Shown one piece after another: positions 7,679 through 15,183 of a stretch of 64,000 bases of DNA. Source of the DNA: Pseudomonas viridiflava (GTDB lineage: Bacteria > Pseudomonadota > Gammaproteobacteria > Pseudomonadales > Pseudomonadaceae); assembly GCF_900591205.1 (NCBI RefSeq), contig NZ_UUPU01000109.1:124001-188000 (forward strand), in the 5' to 3' direction. Within the stretch, counting starts at the first letter, position 1; every line of letters begins with the position of its first letter. Both the position numbers and the translations under genes were made by a program. Under the pieces are notes generated by a model. It had not been told where the DNA came from and did no database searches. It was given only the letters and a program-made list of their open reading frames with translations.

Positions 7679-8692
7679 ATGAAAACTAACGAATACATCA
7701 AGCCCACCAACTGGTCTACCGCTATCACTGAGCAAGGCGGCATCATCCGTTTTAACTCCTCGGCTGAGGTAAAGGACAACGGCGCGACTGGCGCTGAGAC
7801 GTTCGTTGAGATCCTTACAGAGGGCCTTGACGACTACTTTAACGGCGGTGACTGGGAAGCGGCGGCAGAGGACGCAATCCCCTGTGAGTTCCGCCCTAAG
7901 GGCACTGAGCCAACCACACAGCAGATTATGCTGATGCAAGACCGTAGCGTTGAGTTCGATCCCCGTAAATCCATCTACGATGACTCGACCTTTGAGAAGG
8001 GTGAGGCAGTCGCTGGTGACTTCCTGTTCTGTGAGGCGACCCCGCACGCCGCTCTGTTCTCTTTCCGTCAAACGTTCTTCGACCACCACATGATGGCTGG
8101 CTTCACTGCCAATGGCATGGGGCAGATGGCCGAGAAGATGCTGAAAGACTTTGAGCTGTCCTGTGGGGCGACCATTGCGAAGATCCTGACCAGTGCTGCA
8201 TCCACCGAGACCAAGGCACTGACTGGCTTGTCGAAGAACCCACGAGAACGCGCAGAGGACATCATCGACGGCCTGACCATGAACATCAACCAAGCCGTTG
8301 GCACTTCGCTGTCTGACTTTGTGTTGCTGATTCCTGCAAAGGAAGTCGCTGGTCTTGAGCGTGCTGCTCAACGAGCTGGTCTGTCGGATGTAGAGGAGCT
8401 ATTGGGTTGTGGTACGCAGTTCTATTCTGGTGAAGACCTCGGCATCTTTATGCTTCCTAAAGACATGGCCTCTTTGAGCTTCCGCCAAGATGGTGATGGC
8501 GATGTGTGGCAGATCCATGCGACCCGTAACGCCAATGCAGCAGCATGGGACGTAGAGATCATTGGTGTGGCTGATGTAATGGCTCAGGCCAAGGTTCAGC
8601 TCAAGCTGGCAAACCCAGCCGACCCAGCCGAGAAGCTTCAAGTTGAGCTGGTAGATTTCCCAATGGTCACTCGTGTGACGCTGGGTCAATAG
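7679..8692 (+). CDS. Putative major capsid-like protein
   Basis: 337 residues from the ATG at 7679 with AAGGAGA upstream. The N-terminus is acidic and extended, and residues 125-175 hold helices. Residues 213-305 contain a segment reminiscent of HK97-fold coat proteins: a hydrophobic strand DFVLLIPAKEVAGLERAAQ, an LGCGTQFYSGEDLGIFMLP region, then WDVEIIGVADVMA. Length is close to T7 gp10A (about 345 residues). It is followed at once by a terminator, as gene 10 is followed by Tphi. No tail, portal or terminase gene accompanies it. The capsid call is inference from layout, size and pattern; structure prediction would settle it. Confidence 0.55.
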   Translation: MKTNEYIKPTNWSTAITEQGGIIRFNSSAEVKDNGATGAETFVEILTEGLDDYFNGGDWEAAAEDAIPCEFRPKGTEPTTQQIMLMQDRSVEFDPRKSIYDDSTFEKGEAVAGDFLFCEATPHAALFSFRQTFFDHHMMAGFTANGMGQMAEKMLKDFELSCGATIAKILTSAASTETKALTGLSKNPRERAEDIIDGLTMNINQAVGTSLSDFVLLIPAKEVAGLERAAQRAGLSDVEELLGCGTQFYSGEDLGIFMLPKDMASLSFRQDGDGDVWQIHATRNANAAAWDVEIIGVADVMAQAKVQLKLANPADPAEKLQVELVDFPMVTRVTLGQ

Positions 8693-8703
8693 ATGGATGA
8701 AGT

Positions 8704-8740
8704 CCTGAGGCTCCCTATGAGGAGTCTTGGGTTCTTTTAG
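8704..8740 (+). terminator. Terminator after the capsid-like gene (Tphi-like position)
   Basis: An 11-bp stem (8704-8714 with 8721-8731, including three G-T pairs), a six-base loop CTATGA and the tail TTCTTTT. It begins 11 bases after the stop of the capsid-like gene, the place where T7 has its single phage terminator. Confidence 0.65.
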
Positions 8741-8787
8741 TGATACGTTATTTCATTGCTTTAATTGGCTGGTTCAAGGAGGACCCT

Positions 8788-8954
8788 ATGACCATGCGAA
8801 AGATGTTCGGTTAGCTGTCCTCAAGGCTATCGTTAAATCTCCCAGCTTCTGGAAGGTAGTCGCCATGATTGCCATAGTCAGCGGGGTGGCTGTCCCTGAG
8901 GGGCTCATAGAGCTTACCCATGATCTGCTGAGCGATGTAATGACAGCCATGTAG
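8788..8954 (+). CDS. Tiny membrane-type ORF, possibly expressed by -1 frameshift
   Basis: AAGGAGG at 8777-8783 points to the ATG at 8788, but that frame closes after eight codons (MTMRKMFG). The overlapping frame encodes KDVRLAVLKAIVK, a hydrophobic segment (FWKVVAMIAIVSGVAV) and an amphipathic end (GLIELTHDLLSDVMTAM, stop at 8954). That frame has no good start except a TTG at 8727 inside the terminator. One base slipped back at CGA-AAG would join the two into a 55-residue protein. Either frameshifting, a sequence error or decay explains this. A small one-helix protein could be holin-like, but no family was recognised. Confidence 0.35.
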
Positions 8955-9020
8955 GGAGTCCTGTGTGAAATCTCGTGGGCCATAGGCTTGCAGGTTATTC
9001 AGATTTCACACAGGAACTCC
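8955..9020. repeat. Long near-perfect inverted repeat (hairpin) at the element's right side
   Basis: Left arm GGAGTCCTGTGTGAAATCT (8955-8973) pairs with right arm AGATTTCACACAGGAACTCC (9001-9020), apart from a one-base bulge, around a 27-base loop. It starts at the stop of the tiny ORF. There is no T-run, so it is not a standard terminator. It could be an RNA structure, a repressor operator or a DNA-processing site; T7 concatemers have a hairpin near their junction. Confidence 0.75.
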
Positions 9021-9238
9021 TTGAGGTCCCTTTAGAATTTGAGAGAAAAATCTGAGCGATCACCTTTAATACTCTCTGGGCGCGCTTACCCCCGTAGGCC
9101 CTCGCACGCTCGCTCAGGCGCACGATAAGGACCCTTGCGGGTAGGCGATAAGGACCCCGGCGTTGGGACAAATGTGAGCCAAAGCTGTTACAAATCGGGG
9201 TCCTATGGTGCTACGCTATGTGCTCCTAACGTGCCTCA
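9021..9238. other. Right-end noncoding region of the element with integrase-arm-like repeats
   Basis: No gene. It contains a direct repeat CGATAAGGACCC (9123-9134 and 9147-9158) and the pair GGGACAAA (9165-9172) and CTGTTACAAA (9185-9194). The same two words occur at the left end at 3025-3032 and 3034-3043, within the first codons of the integrase. Such pairs at both ends fit arm-type integrase sites. In a circular form this region would lie upstream of int and might hold its promoter. Confidence 0.45.
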
Positions 9239-10843
9239 TTAGGTCGGTGTGAGGATCGTATCCTTCGCCTCTGGCAGCATCCCTGGATAGTCCAGCGTGT
9301 AGTGCAGACCCCGAGATTCCTTACGTTCCATGGCAGACCTGATCATCAGTTCCGCTACTTGAGCAAGGTTCCTCAATTCAATCAGGTCTCTGCTTACTCG
9401 GTAGTTGCTGTAGAACTCGTCGATCTCATCCAGCAGCAAGCGCACCCGGTGCTGCGCCCGTGCCAGGCGCTTGTTGGTGCGCACGATCCCCACGTAGTCC
9501 CACATAAAACGGCGCAGCTCGTCCCAGTTGTGCGCGATGATTACGTCTTCGTCCGAGTCGGTGACCTGGCTGGCGTCCCAGCGGGGCAAGGCGGCCGGCA
9601 CCGGGATGCGCGGCAGTTGTTCAAGAATGTCGGCCGCCGCCGAGCGGGCGTAGACGAAGCATTCGAGCAACGAGTTGCTGGCCATGCGGTTGGCGCCGTG
9701 CAGGCCGGTGAAGCTGGTTTCGCCAATCGCATACAGGCCGGGGACGTCGGTGCGGCCGTGCTGGTCGACCATCACGCCGCCGCAGGTGTAGTGAGCGGCC
9801 GGGACCACGGGGATCGGGCCTTTGGTGATGTCGATGTTGAAGGCCAGGCAGCGCTCGTAGACGGTGGGGAAGTGCGTCTTGATGAAGGCTTCGGGCTTGT
9901 GGCTGATGTCCAGGTAGACGCAGTCGATGCCAAGGCGCTTCATTTCATGGTCGATGGCGCGGGCGACGATATCCCGCGGCGCGAGTTCGGCGCGTGGGTC
10001 GAAGCGTTGCATGAAGCGTTCGCCATTCGGCAGTTTCAGGTGTGCGCCTTCGCCGCGCAGGGCTTCGGTGATCAGGAAGCTTTTGGCTTGTGGGTGGTAC
10101 AGGCAAGTGGGGTGGAACTGGTTGAATTCCAGGTTAGCCACCCGGCAGCCGGAGCGCCAGGCCATGGCGATGCCGTCGCCACAGGCACCGTCGGGGTTGC
10201 TGGTATAGAGGTAGACCTTGGCTGCGCCGCCGGAGGCCAGGATGGTGAAGCGTGCGCCGTAGGTGTCGACTTCGCCGCTGGCACGGTTGAGCACATAGGC
10301 GCCCAGGCAGCGTTCGCCTGGCAGGCCGAGGCGTTTTTCGGTGATCAGGTCGACGGCGACGCGCTGCTCCAGCAATTCGATGTTGGGGCGTTGGCGGGCC
10401 TGATCGAGCAAGGTCTTGAAGATCGCGGCACCGGTTGCGTCGGCGGCGTGGATGATGCGGCGGTGGCTGTGGCCACCTTCACGGGTCAGGTGGAATTCGA
10501 AGCCGCCATCGTCGCTGCCGGCGTGTTCGTCACGGGTGAACGGCACGCCCTGGTCGATCAGCCATTGGATCGCCTCACGGCTGTGTTCTACGGTAAAGCG
10601 CACCGCGTCTTCGTTGCACAGGCCGCCGCCGGCATTGAGCGTGTCTTCGACGTGGGATTGCACCGTGTCGGTGTCGTCCAGCACGGCTGCCACACCGCCC
10701 TGGGCCCAGAATGTCGAGCCGTTGGCCAGGTCGCCCTTGCTCAGTACGGCAATGCGCAGGTGGCTGGGAAGGGTCAGCGCAAGGCTCAAACCGGCCGCGC
10801 CGCTGCCAATCACCAGGACATCGTGTTGAAACTGTTGGCTCAT
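9239..10843 (-). CDS. nadB: L-aspartate oxidase, 3' end supplied by the integrated element
   Basis: 534 residues. The FAD-binding [11 protein letters not shown] is near the N-terminus, with [12 protein letters not shown] and HPTCLYHP typical of NadB. It oxidises L-aspartate to iminoaspartate with FAD, the first step of NAD synthesis. Codons 476-534 (9239-9419) belong to the element and replace the host 3' end stranded at 2763-2955. The protein keeps about 54 of the 59 compared residues but ends in LTPT rather than VPTTYGG. Codon use in this 3' segment is visibly less GC-rich at third positions than in the rest of the gene. The gene is probably functional. Confidence 0.95.
   Translation of the reverse strand: MSQQFQHDVLVIGSGAAGLSLALTLPSHLRIAVLSKGDLANGSTFWAQGGVAAVLDDTDTVQSHVEDTLNAGGGLCNEDAVRFTVEHSREAIQWLIDQGVPFTRDEHAGSDDGGFEFHLTREGGHSHRRIIHAADATGAAIFKTLLDQARQRPNIELLEQRVAVDLITEKRLGLPGERCLGAYVLNRASGEVDTYGARFTILASGGAAKVYLYTSNPDGACGDGIAMAWRSGCRVANLEFNQFHPTCLYHPQAKSFLITEALRGEGAHLKLPNGERFMQRFDPRAELAPRDIVARAIDHEMKRLGIDCVYLDISHKPEAFIKTHFPTVYERCLAFNIDITKGPIPVVPAAHYTCGGVMVDQHGRTDVPGLYAIGETSFTGLHGANRMASNSLLECFVYARSAAADILEQLPRIPVPAALPRWDASQVTDSDEDVIIAHNWDELRRFMWDYVGIVRTNKRLARAQHRVRLLLDEIDEFYSNYRVSRDLIELRNLAQVAELMIRSAMERKESRGLHYTLDYPGMLPEAKDTILTPT
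9402..9419. other. attR core (18-bp direct repeat)
   Basis: TAGTTGCTGTAGAACTCG, identical to attL at 2938-2955. To the right the host nadB sequence resumes (9420 onward); to the left is the element-borne nadB 3' end. Reading frame is preserved across the junction. Confidence 0.92.
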
Positions 10844-11026
10844 TTGAAGGATTCCCCAAAAAGCGATCCGAAGGGTTGGCGCAAACAGGACGCCTGGATC
10901 GGCGAATCAAAGGGTCACACGGACCACTAGTATATAGAGGGGGGGAGCGGCACAATAGTCAGGCATTCGTGGCAATGTGAGATTACGGTGCACGGCTTGG
11001 GTAAAATCGACTGGTTATTGAAGCGG

Positions 11027-11054
11027 GAACTTTTTGCATAAGCCCCGACTCAAT
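11027..11054 (+). promoter_or_regulatory. AlgU (sigma-22/sigma-E-type) promoter, distal
   Basis: -35 GAACTT at 11027-11032, 17-base spacer, -10 TCAAT at 11050-11054. The -35 matches the extracytoplasmic stress sigma consensus GAACTT, and the -10 is close to TCTGA. Positive autoregulation of algU through such promoters is established in P. aeruginosa. Confidence 0.7.
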
Positions 11055-11220
11055 AGCAGGTTGCCCGAAAGCTGGGAAAACGTTGAGTTTATTGGCCCGT
11101 CGGGAGCATTGGACGCGTCAGAAAACCGGCGACAAGATTATTCGCGCAGCCGGCAATGCCCGTGCTGCGTTTTTCGTGTGTGCCAAATCAGTGCATGCCG
11201 GAAACTTGCTTGGAGGGGGA

Positions 11221-11247
11221 GAACTTTTGCGAAAAGTCCGAGTCTAT
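11221..11247 (+). promoter_or_regulatory. AlgU (sigma-22/sigma-E-type) promoter, proximal
   Basis: -35 GAACTT at 11221-11226, 16-base spacer, -10 TCTAT at 11243-11247, sixty bases before the algU start. It is a better match to the GAACTT-N16-TCTGA consensus than the distal site. Confidence 0.75.
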
Positions 11248-11306
11248 GTTTGCAAGCCTGATCGTTTAGTTATGCAAGCCTCCTTCAAGTACAACGAGGA
11301 GTGTTC

Positions 11307-11888
11307 ATGCTAACCCAGGAAGAGGATCAGCAGCTGGTCGAGCGCGTCCAACGCGGCGACAAGCGAGCTTTTGATCTGCTAGTGCTGAAATACCAGCACA
11401 AAATTCTCGGGTTGATCGTGCGTTTTGTGCACGACACCCATGAAGCGCAGGACGTTGCACAGGAAGCCTTTATCAAGGCGTACCGTGCACTTGGCAACTT
11501 CCGCGGTGATAGTGCGTTTTACACGTGGCTATACCGCATCGCCATCAACACGGCGAAGAACTATCTGGTGTCTCGCGGGCGCCGCCCACCGGATAGTGAT
11601 GTAAGTTCAGAAGATGCGGAATTTTACGATGGTGATCACGGCCTCAAAGATCTCGAGTCGCCGGAGCGTGCATTGCTGCGCGACGAGATCGAAGGAACCG
11701 TTCATCGCACAATTCAGCAACTGCCAGAAGATTTGCGTACTGCGTTAACTTTACGTGAATTCGATGGTCTGAGTTACGAAGACATTGCGAGCGTCATGCA
11801 GTGTCCGGTGGGGACTGTAAGGTCACGGATTTTCCGGGCCCGGGAAGCCATCGATAAAGCCTTGCAACCGTTGTTGCAGGAAAACTAA
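11307..11888 (+). CDS. algU: ECF sigma factor AlgU (RpoE/AlgT)
   Basis: 193 residues, begins MLTQEEDQQLVERVQRGD, the hallmark AlgU start. Region 2 (FDLLVLKYQHKILGL to FYTWLYRIAINTAKN) recognises the -10; region 4 (LREFDGLSYEDIASVMQ) recognises the -35. It directs envelope-stress and alginate gene transcription. The ATG at 11307 is chosen over an in-frame GTG at 11301 because it gives the family start and stands at a suitable distance from GAGGA. First gene of algU-mucA-mucB-mucD. Confidence 0.97.
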   Translation: MLTQEEDQQLVERVQRGDKRAFDLLVLKYQHKILGLIVRFVHDTHEAQDVAQEAFIKAYRALGNFRGDSAFYTWLYRIAINTAKNYLVSRGRRPPDSDVSSEDAEFYDGDHGLKDLESPERALLRDEIEGTVHRTIQQLPEDLRTALTLREFDGLSYEDIASVMQCPVGTVRSRIFRAREAIDKALQPLLQEN

Positions 11889-11920
11889 AGACAGCGGCGA
11901 CAGCCAAGAGAGGAACCGCC

Positions 11921-12508
11921 ATGAGTCGTGATGCCCTGCAGGAATCGCTGTCCGCAGTGATGGATAACGAAGCGGATGAACTGGAACTTCGTCGAGTGCT
12001 TAATGCATTTGATGATGCCGAAACCCGTGATACCTGGTCTCGTTACCAAGTCGCTCGGGCGGTGATGCACAAGGATCTTTTAATCCCTCGTCTGGATATT
12101 GCTGCGGCCGTTTCTGCCGCGCTGGCTGATGAAGCCGTTCCGGCAAAAGCCACTCGTGGTCCTTGGCGTAGCCTGGGTCGCCTGGCGGTAGCTGCCTCGG
12201 TGACTGTTGCCGTGTTGGCCGGTGTTCGCCTGTACAACCAGGACGAAATCGCCGGTGCCGAATTGGCCCAGCAAACTCAGCAACCAGTCATGGCTGGTCC
12301 GCAAGTGAAAGGCCCAGCTGTACTGGCAGGCTACAAGGAAAGCTCTGATACCACCGGCCCCATGGCCAACGGTGTGTTGCAAGGGCAATCCGGCTGGCAG
12401 GATCAGCGTCTTCCAGGTTACCTGCGCCAACACGCACAGGAATCGGCCTTGAAAGGCACTGAAAGCGCTCTGCCATACGCTCGCGCAGCAAGCCTGGAAA
12501 ACCGCTGA
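11921..12508 (+). CDS. mucA: Anti-sigma factor MucA
   Basis: 195 residues. The N-terminal cytoplasmic domain (SRDALQESLSAVMDNEADELE) binds AlgU. One membrane segment (LGRLAVAASVTVAVLAGVRL, about 85-104) leads to a periplasmic tail that MucB protects from AlgW cleavage. The reading frame is full length, so no mucoid-type truncation is present. Confidence 0.96.
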   Translation: MSRDALQESLSAVMDNEADELELRRVLNAFDDAETRDTWSRYQVARAVMHKDLLIPRLDIAAAVSAALADEAVPAKATRGPWRSLGRLAVAASVTVAVLAGVRLYNQDEIAGAELAQQTQQPVMAGPQVKGPAVLAGYKESSDTTGPMANGVLQGQSGWQDQRLPGYLRQHAQESALKGTESALPYARAASLENR

Positions 12509-12524
12509 ACCGCTAAGGAGCCCT

Positions 12525-13487
12525 ATGCGCGCCATACCGCTCCTTACGCTTTTGCTCAGTAGTTGGTTTGCACTCCCCGCCCATGCCGATGAAGCCCAAG
12601 ACTGGCTGACTCGACTTGGGCGTGCAGAGCAACAGCAAAGCTTTCAAGGTACGTTCGTTTACGAGCGTAACGGCAGTTTTTCTACCCATGACATCTGGCA
12701 TCGTGTCCAGAATGGTCAGGTCCGTGAGCGGCTCTTGCAGCTCGATGGCTCTGCCCAGGAGGTTGTGCGGCTGGATGGTCGTACTCAATGTGTCAGCGGC
12801 ACCCTTGTCGCAGGCATTGGTAATTCACGTGATGCACCGTCACGTGCGCTTGATCCGCAAAAACTTAATCAATTCTACGAACTTGCCGTCATCGGAAAAT
12901 CCCGCGTGGCCGGTCGGAATGCGGTAATTGTGTCGATCACGCCGCGTGACCAATACCGCTACGGTTTTGAACTGCACCTGGATCGTGACACCGCGCTGCC
13001 TCTTAAGTCCTTGCTGCTTAATGAGCAGGGGCAGTTGCTGGAGCGTTTCCAGTTCACGCGGCTGGATACGTCGACCGCACCCGATGATCGCGATTTGCAG
13101 CCCAGCGGCGAATGCACGCCTATCGCCGTGGTTAATAGCAATGCGCCAGAGGTGGCCTCTACCGAGACCTGGCACATGGAGTGGTTGCCGCCGGGCTTTC
13201 AACTCACCAATAGCAGCGCCCGCAAGGACACCCAGACCAAAGCGACGGTAGACAGCCTGATGTATGAAGACGGGTTGGCGCGTTTCTCTGTGTTTCTGGA
13301 GCCGATCAGCGACGTGAGCGTCACGGAAACCCGCACCCAACTGGGCCCAACGGTTGCGGTCTCTCGTCGCCTGAATACGGTGGACGGTGAAATGATGGTG
13401 ACGGTAGTCGGGGAAATCCCCATCGGCACCGCCGAACGCATTGCGCTGTCGGTGCGCGGTGAAAAGAAGCCTGCCCTCAAGCCATGA
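12525..13487 (+). CDS. mucB: Periplasmic regulator MucB (RseB family)
   Basis: 320 residues with a signal peptide (MRAIPLLTLLLSSWFALPAHA). The N-terminal large domain is lipoprotein-carrier-like (QQQSFQGTFVYERNGSF) and the C-terminal domain contacts MucA. It binds the MucA periplasmic tail and blocks its proteolysis until lipid or LPS signals release it. It lies 16 bp after mucA, in the same operon. Confidence 0.95.
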   Translation: MRAIPLLTLLLSSWFALPAHADEAQDWLTRLGRAEQQQSFQGTFVYERNGSFSTHDIWHRVQNGQVRERLLQLDGSAQEVVRLDGRTQCVSGTLVAGIGNSRDAPSRALDPQKLNQFYELAVIGKSRVAGRNAVIVSITPRDQYRYGFELHLDRDTALPLKSLLLNEQGQLLERFQFTRLDTSTAPDDRDLQPSGECTPIAVVNSNAPEVASTETWHMEWLPPGFQLTNSSARKDTQTKATVDSLMYEDGLARFSVFLEPISDVSVTETRTQLGPTVAVSRRLNTVDGEMMVTVVGEIPIGTAERIALSVRGEKKPALKP

Positions 13488-13721
13488 GCCGTTAATCCTA
13501 TGTTCATCCTGACCTTTCACTGTGTATCCATGCCAGGTTGTCTGTCGAGAGCATGAAATGTCTGGATCAGCATTTTCACTTGCAAAAATCTCTCATGTTT
13601 TTTATAGGTCAGGGCTTGTCGGCTCTGGCCTTGTTTTGTTCGCGGAACAAAGATGTCGGTCGCAGTTTTCGGCGTTTCTTGAACCCTGTCGCTCAACCCT
13701 GCTCGTCGTAACGGGAGCTGT
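13488..13721 (+). other. mucB-mucD gap where mucC would lie
   Basis: P. aeruginosa has mucC (rseC family) between mucB and mucD. Here only 234 bp separate the two, and no RseC-like membrane protein is encoded. A 72-residue ORF starting at 13522 has no resemblance. No clear hairpin or AlgU promoter was found. Confidence 0.6.
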
Positions 13722-15161
13722 ATGTCGATACCACGTTTGAAGTCTTACCTATCCATAGTCGCCACGGTATTGGTGCTGGGTCAGGCCATCCCTGCGCAAG
13801 CAGCCGAGTTGCCTGACTTCACCCAATTGGTTGAGCAGGCCTCGCCGGCCGTGGTGAACATCAGTACCACGCAGAAGCTACCGGATCGTAAGGTCTCCAA
13901 TCAGCAGATGCCGGACCTGGAGGGCCTGCCGCCGATGCTGCGCGAGTTCTTCGAGCGCGGCATGCCACAGCCGCGCACTCCGCGTGGCGGCGGTGGTGGC
14001 CAGCGTGAAGCGCAGTCCCTGGGGTCGGGCTTCATCATCTCGCCGGATGGCTACATCCTGACCAACAACCACGTGATTGCCGATGCCGACGAGATTCTCG
14101 TACGCCTGGCCGATCGCAGTGAGCTCAAAGCCAAGTTGGTGGGCACCGATCCCCGTTCCGACGTGGCCTTGCTGAAGATCGAAGGCAAGGACTTGCCCGT
14201 GCTGAAGCTGGGTAAATCCCAGGACCTGAAGGCTGGGCAGTGGGTAGTCGCCATCGGTTCGCCGTTTGGGTTTGACCATACCGTGACCCAAGGCATCGTC
14301 AGCGCTATTGGTCGCAGCCTGCCCAACGAAAACTACGTGCCATTCATCCAGACTGACGTGCCGATCAACCCGGGTAACTCCGGTGGTCCGCTGTTCAACC
14401 TGGCGGGCGAAGTGGTCGGGATCAACTCGCAGATCTACACCCGCTCCGGTGGCTTCATGGGCGTGTCTTTCGCAATCCCGATCGACGTGGCCATGGATGT
14501 TTCCAATCAGCTGAAAACCGGTGGCAAGGTCAGCCGCGGCTGGTTGGGCGTGGTGATCCAGGAAGTGAACAAGGACCTGGCTGAATCTTTCGGCCTCGAC
14601 AAACCGGCCGGTGCCCTGGTCGCGCAGATTCAGGACGACGGCCCGGCTGCCAAAGGTGGTCTGCAGGTGGGCGACGTGATCCTCAGCATGAACGGCCAGC
14701 CGATCGTTATGTCGGCCGACCTGCCACACCTGGTGGGCGCGCTCAAGGCGGGCAGCAAGGCCAAGCTGGAAGTGATTCGTGAAGGCAAGCGCCAGAACGT
14801 TGAACTGACCGTCGGCGCCATCCCTGAAGAGGGCGCAACCCTGGATGCCTTGGGTAATACCAAGCCGGGCGCCGAGCGCAGCAGCAACCGTCTGGGCATC
14901 GCCGTTGCAGAGCTGACCGATGAGCAGAAGAAGACCTTCGACCTCAAAAGCGGCGTAGTGATCAAGGAAGTACAGGATGGCCCGGCCGCCCTGATCGGTC
15001 TGCAGCCAGGCGACGTGATCACTCATCTGAACAATCAGGCGATTGACAGCACCAAGCAATTCACCGACATCGCCAAGGCGTTGCCGAAGAATCGTTCGGT
15101 GTCGATGCGCGTATTGCGCCAAGGGCGTGCGAGCTTCATTACCTTCAAGCTGGCTGAGTAA
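13722..15161 (+). CDS. mucD: Periplasmic serine protease MucD (DegP/HtrA family)
   Basis: 479 residues, signal peptide to about residue 28. The catalytic triad is His117 (TNNHVI), Asp147 (SDVALL) and Ser220 (GNSGGP). Two PDZ domains follow (about 265-360 and 385-475). It degrades misfolded periplasmic proteins and limits AlgU activation. A GGG-rich linker (89-93) lies in the LA loop region before the triad. Followed by a strong terminator shared with the convergent bepA-like gene. Confidence 0.96.
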   Translation: MSIPRLKSYLSIVATVLVLGQAIPAQAAELPDFTQLVEQASPAVVNISTTQKLPDRKVSNQQMPDLEGLPPMLREFFERGMPQPRTPRGGGGGQREAQSLGSGFIISPDGYILTNNHVIADADEILVRLADRSELKAKLVGTDPRSDVALLKIEGKDLPVLKLGKSQDLKAGQWVVAIGSPFGFDHTVTQGIVSAIGRSLPNENYVPFIQTDVPINPGNSGGPLFNLAGEVVGINSQIYTRSGGFMGVSFAIPIDVAMDVSNQLKTGGKVSRGWLGVVIQEVNKDLAESFGLDKPAGALVAQIQDDGPAAKGGLQVGDVILSMNGQPIVMSADLPHLVGALKAGSKAKLEVIREGKRQNVELTVGAIPEEGATLDALGNTKPGAERSSNRLGIAVAELTDEQKKTFDLKSGVVIKEVQDGPAALIGLQPGDVITHLNNQAIDSTKQFTDIAKALPKNRSVSMRVLRQGRASFITFKLAE

Positions 15162-15183
15162 CTCATCGGCCCGATAGCCCAAT

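Larger units (their letters stand above)
2938..9419. mobile_element. Integrated satellite-like element with T7-type phage promoters, inserted in nadB
   Basis: A 6464-bp unit (core to core) bounded by an identical 18-bp sequence at 2938-2955 and 9402-9419. It contains a tyrosine integrase, a HEPN-like gene, a KilA-N-type gene, an unknown gene, a small basic protein, a capsid-like protein and a tiny membrane-type ORF, all on the plus strand. Three identical T3/T7-like phage promoters, an AT-rich repeat block, a terminator and a long hairpin lie between them. There is no phage RNA polymerase, DNA polymerase, terminase, portal, tail or conjugation gene. That content is too small for a prophage and suggests a phage satellite depending on a T7-like helper. 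Boundaries are firm; the satellite interpretation is inference. Confidence 0.85.
10844..11306. promoter_or_regulatory. nadB-algU divergent intergenic region
   Basis: About 460 bp between the divergent nadB and algU genes. On the plus strand it has two AlgU-type promoters (separate entries). Short plus-strand ORFs here have no family features. I see no riboswitch or small-RNA gene. Confidence 0.6.

Noticed and set aside
7664-8371. Minus-strand 235-residue frame opposite the capsid-like gene
   Set aside because: A shadow of a strongly biased coding strand; no start signal or motif.
8727-8954. 75-residue frame from a TTG at 8727
   Set aside because: The TTG lies within the terminator stem and has no ribosome site; the strong AAGGAGG serves the ATG at 8788 instead, so that start is preferred with a frameshift query.
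2938-9419. The element read as a degraded T7-like prophage
   Set aside because: All genes are intact, the three promoters are identical, ends are perfect and spacing is compact, which is not what decay looks like. No remnant of polymerase, terminase or tail genes is seen.
2938-9419. The element read as an integron, IS or ICE
   Set aside because: No attC sites, transposase, inverted terminal repeats or conjugation genes.
9302-10930. Plus-strand 542-residue frame opposite nadB
   Set aside because: Typical high-GC antisense shadow of nadB.
13522-13740. Possible mucC between mucB and mucD
   Set aside because: The 72-residue frame lacks the two membrane helices and cysteines of RseC-family proteins and overlaps the mucD start.
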